From: Pseudoselenomonas ruminis | GTDB taxonomy: Bacteria; Bacillota; Negativicutes; Selenomonadales; Selenomonadaceae | Assembly: GCF_008271295.1 (NCBI RefSeq) | Contig: NZ_VTOY01000018.1 | Location: forward strand, 1-37,570 | DNA length: 37,570 nt | Direction of reading: 5' to 3' | Part shown: positions 32,062 to 37,570 of the stretch, piece by piece | Layout of the letters: each line of letters opens with the position of its first letter | How positions within the stretch are numbered: the first letter of the stretch is position 1 | Translations under genes and position numbers: made by a program | The notes under the pieces: generated by a model | What the model was told of the DNA's origin: nothing | The model's database searches: none | What the model saw: only the letters and a program-made list of their open reading frames with translations

Positions 32062-32997
32062 ATGGATAAAGAATTAGAGGCTGTCAATGAACAGCTGAAA
32101 AAAGAAGATAAATTCCGGCTGGTTATTGTTACTGGTATGTCGGGCGGCGGTAAAACGCAGGCTTGCCGGTATATGGAAGACCTCGGCTATTTTGTAGTGG
32201 ATAATCTGCCGGCCGTGTTTATTCCGAAATTCGTAGAACTTTGCAAACATGCCGGCGGTCATGTCGGCAAGGTGGTATTGGTGGTGGATACGCGGAGCCG
32301 CGAGTTTTTTGACACCTTTATCCATACGCTGGATGACATGGACCGGGATGATGTCCCTTATGAGATGCTGTTTATGGATGCCTCCGACCCGGTGATTATC
32401 CGCCGCTATAAGGAAACGCGCCGCCGTCATCCCATGGCGCCGTCTTCCCGCATTTCCGATGGCATTGCCAAGGAGCGCGAACGGCTGGCACCGGCAAGAG
32501 CCAAGGCGACTTATATCATCGATACCTCAGAGCTCAAGAAAGTTGAGCTGCGGGATAAGATTCACCGCCTGTTCGGAACGAATGAAGGCGAGCAGATGAG
32601 CATCAATGTGCTGTCGTTTGGGTTCAAGTTCGGCATGCCGCTCGATGCGGATTTGGTCCTGGATGTGCGGTTCCTGCCGAATCCCTTCTATATTGAATCC
32701 ATGCGCCACAAGAGTGGCGCGGTTCCCGAGGTTGCCGAATACATTGCCAAATGGCCGGTAACGCAGGAGTTTTTGAAACACTTGGATGGGATGCTCGACT
32801 TTTTGGTGCCGCAGTATGTCAAAGAGGGAAAGAGTCAGCTGGTTATTGCCGTGGGCTGCACTGGCGGCATGCACCGCAGTGTCTTTACGGCCAAACACAT
32901 CTATGACCGGCTGGCGGCAAAAGGGTATCCCGTGAAGATAGAGCATCGCGACCTCATGAAAAATGATGTCCGCGAGCATGTGCGTGAGGAGTGTTAA
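32062..32997 (+). CDS. rapZ: RapZ/YvcJ family nucleotide-binding protein
   Basis: 311 residues. The N-terminal P-loop domain has GMSGGGKT at 25-32 and the C-terminal domain has the conserved AVGCTGGMHRSVF. In E. coli RapZ binds the small RNAs GlmY and GlmZ. The Firmicute homologue YvcJ hydrolyses nucleotides and affects competence, so the RNA-binding role should not be assumed here. I prefer ATG 32062, which is six bases from AAGGTG, over the ATG directly before it. It is part of the widely conserved rapZ-yvcK-whiA cluster. Confidence 0.94.
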   Translation: MDKELEAVNEQLKKEDKFRLVIVTGMSGGGKTQACRYMEDLGYFVVDNLPAVFIPKFVELCKHAGGHVGKVVLVVDTRSREFFDTFIHTLDDMDRDDVPYEMLFMDASDPVIIRRYKETRRRHPMAPSSRISDGIAKERERLAPARAKATYIIDTSELKKVELRDKIHRLFGTNEGEQMSINVLSFGFKFGMPLDADLVLDVRFLPNPFYIESMRHKSGAVPEVAEYIAKWPVTQEFLKHLDGMLDFLVPQYVKEGKSQLVIAVGCTGGMHRSVFTAKHIYDRLAAKGYPVKIEHRDLMKNDVREHVREEC

Positions 32998-33003
32998 AGA
33001 GCT

Positions 33004-34326
33004 ATGCATTTATTGAAATGGCTTTACCCCGGCATGAAATTCAAGCGATGGCTGTTGCTCTTTTCCGCTGGTGTTATGCTGGTCAGCCTGGGGTTGGCAC
33101 TTATTTTTAACTATAAATATCTGGATTATATCGAAGAGGCGATTTTCCGGGCCGTATATCTGTGGAAGGGCAGTTATAACTACATGTTTTCCACGCTTAT
33201 CGGCATTGCTGTAGTAGTATTGGGCGCCGTGCTGATGCTGGTGGCAACCCGTTTTGTCATCCGTTCGGTCATCACGGTACTGCTGCCGGACAACTCGGAG
33301 CGTTTGGTGGATATCATCTACGAAAAACGCCGCCTGGGTAAAGGGCCGTCGGTTACCGTTGTGGGTGGCGGCCATGGCCTGTCCGTATTGCTTCGGGGCA
33401 TAAAATCCGCCACCAGCAATGTGACGGCGGTGGTTACCGTAGCCGATGATGGCGGTTCTTCGGGGCGTTTGCGTGAGGAACTCGGAATCATTCCGCCGGG
33501 GGATTTGCGCAACTGCCTGGTCGCTTTGGCGGATACCGAGCCTTTGATGGAAAAACTGTTCCAGTACCGCTTCCGCGGGGAAAGCGAATTGGCAGGACAT
33601 AGTTTTGGCAACCTGTTTATTGCCGCGATGAATGAAGTCACGGGGGATGTGGAGCAGGCCTTGAAGGAGTCGTCCAAGGTATTGGCGGTCAAGGGGCAGG
33701 TATTGCCGGCATCCAAGGACCATGTGCGGCTCGATGCCATAATGGAAGACGGCACGGTCGTCGAGGGTGAGTCGAATATCCCAGAAGTCCATAAGCGGAT
33801 TCATCGTGTCCGGCTGTTCCCGGAGCACGTCCAGCCGGTACAGTCGGCCCTTGATGCACTGACCTCAGCAGATGCCATTATCCTTGGCCCAGGCAGCCTC
33901 TACACGAGTATTATGCCGAATCTGCTGGTAGATGGCGTGGCCGAGGCACTGCGCAAAAGCAAGGCCGTGAAAATCTATATCTGCAATGTCATGACCCAGC
34001 CGGGCGAGACGGATGGCTATACGGCGTCGATGCATGCCAAGGCCATTATTGAACATGGCGGCCGGGGCGTTATCGATTATATGCTGGTCAACAGCACCCC
34101 GATTTCCTCCGATATGCAGGCATTTTATGCCAAGAAGGGCGCTTATCCGGTCGAAGTGGATGAGGAAGCCATCAATGCGCTGGGCGTAGGATTTGTCAAA
34201 GCGGATATCATCAACGAGACGGATGTAATCCGTCATGACCCGGACAAATTGTCCCGCAGTGTCATGCAGATGGTTTATCGCTTGCAGCCCAGTGCACTCA
34301 AAGGGTTCGATGTCAAAAATCATTGA
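33004..34326 (+). CDS. yvcK: YvcK/CofD-like gluconeogenesis factor with N-terminal membrane helices
   Basis: 440 residues. Two membrane helices (about 16-36 and 61-83) precede the YvcK/CofD Rossmann domain, which opens with VTVVGGGHGLSVLLRG (GGGHG at 121-125) and continues TVADDGGSSGRLR and GDLRNCLVAL. YvcK proteins bind UDP-sugars and are needed for cell-wall synthesis on gluconeogenic carbon sources. The B. subtilis protein is soluble, so here it is tethered to the membrane. It starts six bases after rapZ. Confidence 0.93.
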   Translation: MHLLKWLYPGMKFKRWLLLFSAGVMLVSLGLALIFNYKYLDYIEEAIFRAVYLWKGSYNYMFSTLIGIAVVVLGAVLMLVATRFVIRSVITVLLPDNSERLVDIIYEKRRLGKGPSVTVVGGGHGLSVLLRGIKSATSNVTAVVTVADDGGSSGRLREELGIIPPGDLRNCLVALADTEPLMEKLFQYRFRGESELAGHSFGNLFIAAMNEVTGDVEQALKESSKVLAVKGQVLPASKDHVRLDAIMEDGTVVEGESNIPEVHKRIHRVRLFPEHVQPVQSALDALTSADAIILGPGSLYTSIMPNLLVDGVAEALRKSKAVKIYICNVMTQPGETDGYTASMHAKAIIEHGGRGVIDYMLVNSTPISSDMQAFYAKKGAYPVEVDEEAINALGVGFVKADIINETDVIRHDPDKLSRSVMQMVYRLQPSALKGFDVKNH

Positions 34327-34361
34327 ACCAGGTAACGATAAGGATATAGGAGTGAGCTGCT

Positions 34362-35291
34362 ATGCCGTCATTTGCGACGGAGGTAAAAAATGAGCTGGCC
34401 CGCTTGAACTATGAGCAGAGCTGCTGCCGCACGGCGGAACTAGCAGCCTTGCTGCGCATGGGAGCAACGATTACGTTTGGCTTGCGCCGCACGTTTGGGA
34501 TGAACTTCACCACGAAGAACGCAGCCGTGGCGCGTAAGACGCTGCAGCTGCTGAAAAGTGAGGGCGGCGATATCCGGACGGAGATAACCGTGCGCCGTTC
34601 GCGCCAGCTGAATAAAAACAACAATTATACGGTGCGCGTCGTACCGTCACCCAACGTGGCCGAGTTGCTGGAAAAATTGGGCTTTCTGCAGGATGACAGT
34701 CTCAACATGACAACCGATATGGCGCTTTTGCGAAAAGCCTGCTGCCGGGTGGCGTATTTGCGCGGCGCTTTTCAGGGCGGCGGCAGCGTGAACCGGCCCG
34801 AGGCCAGTTATCATCTGGAACTTGTGACAGGCAGTTATGGGCTGGGAAACCTTTTGAACACCCTGCTGAAGCGGATGGGCTTTCCCGTTGGCTTTACCGA
34901 TCGGAAAGAGGATTACGTCGTCTATTTAAAAGAAGGCGATGCCGTCATGGATTTTTTGGCGATGATTCAGGCCGATGAAGCGGTAGAAGCATTTGAAGTG
35001 GCCCGGAATGTCAAGGAAGTTCGCGAGCAGGTCAACCGGCTGGTAAATTGTGAGACGGCTAATCTGCAGAAAACTGTGGATGCCGCCGGGCGTCAGCTGG
35101 AGTATATAAAGCGGCTGCAGGAAGCGGCCGTCAAGCTGCCGGCCAAATTGCGGGCGACGGCAGAGCTGCGCTTGAAGCATCCGGATGCGAGTTTGACAGA
35201 GCTGGCAGATATGCTTGGTGTCAGCAAATCTGGAATGAATCACCGCATGCGAAAACTGCGCGAATTAGCCGAGGAGCTTTCGCAGGAGTAA
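34362..35291 (+). CDS. whiA: WhiA family DNA-binding protein
   Basis: 309 residues. An N-terminal degenerate homing-endonuclease (LAGLIDADG-like) fold covers about 90-190, preceded by the WhiA_N segment (FATEVKNELARL, then LAALLRMGATITFG). A C-terminal helix-turn-helix (ASLTELADMLGVSKSGMNHRMRKL, in parts LTELADMLG and SGMNHRMRKL) follows. WhiA controls sporulation genes in actinobacteria, and in B. subtilis it affects division and chromosome segregation. The ribosome site AGGAGTGAG precedes ATG 34362. It is the third gene of the conserved cluster. Confidence 0.95.
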   Translation: MPSFATEVKNELARLNYEQSCCRTAELAALLRMGATITFGLRRTFGMNFTTKNAAVARKTLQLLKSEGGDIRTEITVRRSRQLNKNNNYTVRVVPSPNVAELLEKLGFLQDDSLNMTTDMALLRKACCRVAYLRGAFQGGGSVNRPEASYHLELVTGSYGLGNLLNTLLKRMGFPVGFTDRKEDYVVYLKEGDAVMDFLAMIQADEAVEAFEVARNVKEVREQVNRLVNCETANLQKTVDAAGRQLEYIKRLQEAAVKLPAKLRATAELRLKHPDASLTELADMLGVSKSGMNHRMRKLRELAEELSQE

Positions 35292-35316
35292 TATTTTTTA
35301 GGAAGAAGGATTTTTG

Positions 35317-36102
35317 TTGCGTTCAATCAAACGAATCATACTGGCAGCTGCAGTCTTGCTGCTGGTTTTCCTGGGCTGGCTGCTGCTGGGGCCGATGCCA
35401 GCTGGCGTGCCGATTCTGGAATATCACATGGTGTCGGAAGTAGACCCCGAAGAAGGCTGGACGTATAATGTACCGCCGGAAGATTTTCGCCAGCAGCTGG
35501 ATTATCTCCAGCAGCAGGGGTATACGACGATTACGCCGCTGGAATTCATGAAAGCGAAAAAAGGAAAGCTGGATTTACCGGAGAAGCCGATTATCCTGTC
35601 TTTTGATGACGGTTATGAAAATAACTACACGACGATGCTGCCGATACTTGAAGCGCATAATATGAAAGCCGTTGTCTACATGGCGACCAACAGCATCGGC
35701 CGTCCCAATTATCTTACCTGGGATGAACTGCGGGAATTGCAGGACCATGGGGTAGAAATCGGCAGCCATACGGCGAATCATCAGCCGCTGACGCATTTGG
35801 ACCACGAAAAACAATTGGAAGAGATGAAACTTTCCAAATTGCTGATGGAGTGGAATGGTATACGGACGGTATTTTCTTTCTCGTATCCGAATGGTGAATT
35901 TTCGCCCGAGATGCCCGAGATGCTCAAGGAGAACGAATACCTTACGGCTGTGACAGGCGATGCCGGCCTGAACACCTTTGAAACGAATCCGTATCTGTTG
36001 CAGCGGACCAATATTCCGCACCCGCGCTTTGGCTTGGCTGAATTCAAGCTGCGCCTGCTGAAGGCGGCGGTTATGACAAAGCTCGGGATACGTCAGCATT
36101 GA
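35317..36102 (+). CDS. Membrane-anchored polysaccharide deacetylase
   Basis: 261 residues of the NodB/CE4 family, which remove N- or O-acetyl groups from peptidoglycan, poly-N-acetylglucosamine or chitin-like polymers. An N-terminal helix (about 6-26) acts as anchor or uncleaved signal. The catalytic base and metal ligands are D97-D98 in LSFDDGY and H151 and H155 in GSHTANH; FSYPNGE supplies the later motif. The start is TTG 35317, six bases after AAGGA; a TTG one codon earlier is nearly as good. It follows whiA by about 25 bases and may be co-transcribed. Confidence 0.88.
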   Translation: MRSIKRIILAAAVLLLVFLGWLLLGPMPAGVPILEYHMVSEVDPEEGWTYNVPPEDFRQQLDYLQQQGYTTITPLEFMKAKKGKLDLPEKPIILSFDDGYENNYTTMLPILEAHNMKAVVYMATNSIGRPNYLTWDELRELQDHGVEIGSHTANHQPLTHLDHEKQLEEMKLSKLLMEWNGIRTVFSFSYPNGEFSPEMPEMLKENEYLTAVTGDAGLNTFETNPYLLQRTNIPHPRFGLAEFKLRLLKAAVMTKLGIRQH

Positions 36103-36112
36103 TTGAGGGGGC

Positions 36113-37384
36113 GTGAAGAAAATTAAGCAGGCAAGAAAAATAATGCTAGGAGCGGCCGCCGTGGCCTTGTTATGCGCTGTTCCTATGACGGCAATGGCAT
36201 CAGAGCGCGTGGTGGGTCACAAGGGAACGACAGTAGTACATACAGAGTCCGTAAAAGAAAACAGTGGGACGACAAAAAACGTGAACATCAAAGAGCGAAT
36301 CAAGGCGATATTAAACAGCCAAAATAAACCGGCGAAGAAACCATGGGTAAAACCATCCAATGTTATGCATGAGCTGCCGATGGTGTCAAAAGATGAGGGC
36401 GGTACTCTGCTCTTTTCAGACAGTCCGGAGTATGTTGAGCAAAATGGCATTTTGTATCAGGACACCGTGAGTGGCGATGTCCGGGTACTCTATTATCATT
36501 TAAACAATACGAGTGAGCCGAAAAAGATAGCAGTCGTATTGGAGAATAAATACGAGGGCACAAATGTCATTCATATTACCCGTGGTGGCAGCGGGGCTCC
36601 AAGTGCCAACTATATGAAAGTGGGAAAAGCAGTACAAATGCAGTACTTTGGCCAGCCGATGGACCAGAAGATTGTTCTGGGAGAGGGTGTGGCAAAATTA
36701 TTGCAAGAGGATATGAATACCATTCTTTTGCAGCCGGGGCAATTGGTGTCGGGCATGTATGACTTCTATGCCGACCATCCGGTAAAAGTGAGTGTATTGA
36801 TGCTCGATGCTTATGGAGACCCGGTTACGGAATCGAGGAATTTGCCGATACTGCCAAAAGATGCGATGCGCTTGCGGGGGACGTATACCGGAATGAATCG
36901 GGTTATGACCTCGGCTAGAGAATATCATCCAGAGACGGATGGCATAATGTATTTTCCGCTGGCCGATGACAAGCGGGATAAATACCGGGAAGGAATCGAT
37001 GCTACCGATGGAAGTGCCGTCAAAGATGAAGGGAACTATGGAATCGTCTACCGTATTCAGGTTCCGACGGCTGGCGATTGCAAAGTGCAGTATTATTTGT
37101 GCCCGTTGGGCGGGGTATATGCTGGCGCGGTGCGCATGAAGTATGGCGAAATCGGCCCGGATATGCTGCCAACGCCGCAGGGGCAGATTTATTTTGGTGA
37201 TAATACACCAACGGAAACACAAGAGCAGGAAGAATTGCGCGAAAAGGGAATTGTGGTTTTAACCAAATCCGCTGAATTGGCTGATTTGGGAGTATACCGT
37301 GCCGATAAATCGGTATGGATTGAATATTCCCCGCCAGGGGCATCCAACCTGCCTGTAAGTATCATTATGGTGCCCGTTCAATAA
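36113..37384 (+). CDS. Exported protein of unknown function
   Basis: 423 residues that I cannot assign to a family. A clear signal peptide runs from 1 to about 29, with KKIKQARK n-region, a hydrophobic core and cleavage near AMASE. The mature part begins with a low-complexity basic/Ser-Thr segment (about 30-80). A probably beta-rich region follows, with many short strands and turns (VLYYHLNN, KIAVVLENKYEG, VQMQYFGQP, YRIQVPTAGDCKVQYYL). There is no membrane helix after the signal and no obvious catalytic motif. The start is GTG with a very close GAGGGGG ribosome site. It overlaps no gene and follows the deacetylase by 10 bases, so an envelope-related role alongside it is plausible but unproven. 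Confidence 0.72.
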   Translation: MKKIKQARKIMLGAAAVALLCAVPMTAMASERVVGHKGTTVVHTESVKENSGTTKNVNIKERIKAILNSQNKPAKKPWVKPSNVMHELPMVSKDEGGTLLFSDSPEYVEQNGILYQDTVSGDVRVLYYHLNNTSEPKKIAVVLENKYEGTNVIHITRGGSGAPSANYMKVGKAVQMQYFGQPMDQKIVLGEGVAKLLQEDMNTILLQPGQLVSGMYDFYADHPVKVSVLMLDAYGDPVTESRNLPILPKDAMRLRGTYTGMNRVMTSAREYHPETDGIMYFPLADDKRDKYREGIDATDGSAVKDEGNYGIVYRIQVPTAGDCKVQYYLCPLGGVYAGAVRMKYGEIGPDMLPTPQGQIYFGDNTPTETQEQEELREKGIVVLTKSAELADLGVYRADKSVWIEYSPPGASNLPVSIIMVPVQ

Positions 37385-37397
37385 ATAACGTACGAAA

Positions 37398-37439
37398 AGG
37401 CCTGTTGATTTGCTAGAGAGTCAATAGGCCTGATTTTTT
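37398..37439 (+). terminator. Terminator of the 31-37 kb gene run
   Basis: AGGCCTGTTGA (37398-37408) and TCAATAGGCCT (37421-37431) pair with one G-T-type mismatch, followed by GA and six T. Confidence 0.85.
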
Positions 37440-37450
37440 AGAAAAAAGTG

Positions 37451-37479
37451 TTGACAAATAAAAGAAGAGCGTGTATCAT
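37451..37479 (+). promoter_or_regulatory. Strong promoter at the window's end
   Basis: TTGACA (consensus -35, 37451-37456), 17 bases and TATCAT (37474-37479). It reads out of the window. The 80 bases after it have no start codon with a ribosome site, so a stable-RNA operon or a long leader is possible. Confidence 0.75.
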
Positions 37480-37570
37480 AGTACAAGTCGCTGAGAGATA
37501 CAGCAAAGACAAAAACAGCTCAAAGCCTTGACTGGCAAGCGGTTGTGCGAGTTTTTGCGAAGATGCTTCA

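Overview
This 37.6 kb window looks like the chromosome of an anaerobic, motile, Selenomonas-like member of the Negativicutes (diderm Firmicutes). That assignment is inferred from gene content: [FeFe]-hydrogenase maturases, a Firmicute-type rapZ-yvcK-whiA cluster whose YvcK carries membrane helices, a short flagellin-like protein, strong purine-rich Shine-Dalgarno sites, and several TTG or GTG starts. No rRNA is present in the window to confirm it. Most of the DNA is an ordinary core chromosome. I see no prophage, integrase, insertion sequence or CRISPR array.

Layout. (1) 51-2535, minus strand: hydE-hydG, maturases for the H-cluster of [FeFe] hydrogenase. (2) 2928-8757, plus strand: a five-gene nickel/peptide-type ABC importer (two permeases, two ATPases, lipoprotein receptor), then a terminator and a SAM methyltransferase. 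Three copies of a C-tract/G-tract element, which resembles CsoR/RcnR-family operators, sit before the importer (two copies) and before the methyltransferase (one copy). (3) 9077-13686: a complete branched-chain amino-acid importer livJ-H-M-G-F behind a strong promoter whose -35 box is bracketed by a 14-bp inverted repeat. A CBS-CBS-ACT protein follows. (4) 14557-18756: signalling and motility genes. These are a secreted-or-flagellar-type unknown protein, a chemoreceptor with an amino-acid-type dCache domain, and a PAS plus histidine-acceptor protein with no ATPase domain paired with a lone receiver. (5) 18801-21226, minus strand: a ROK sugar kinase, a glucosaminidase-TPR protein and tRNA-Gly(CCC).

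(6) 21306-25114 is more AT-rich than its surroundings and has different codon use. It holds an XRE regulator, an AlgI-like MBOAT plus an AlgJ/AlgX-like SGNH protein (a polysaccharide O-acetylation pair), and a compact locus at about 24595-25148. In that locus a small membrane-protein mRNA and a convergent RNA of about 155 nt overlap. The start codon lies in a perfect hairpin, and the two ends of the predicted mRNA are complementary over 12 + 7 bp. This has the architecture of a type I toxin-antitoxin system and is the best candidate here for something undescribed.

(7) 25301-31061: a divergent flagellin-like protein, a HAD phosphatase, a DEDDh exonuclease, pheA-aroF (aromatic amino-acid synthesis, with a terminator hairpin between promoter and pheA), and a divergent ClpX on the minus strand. 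(8) 31219-37384, plus strand: a Cof-type HAD, rapZ, yvcK, whiA, a polysaccharide deacetylase and an exported protein of unknown function. The window closes with a strong promoter at 37451-37479 whose product lies outside.
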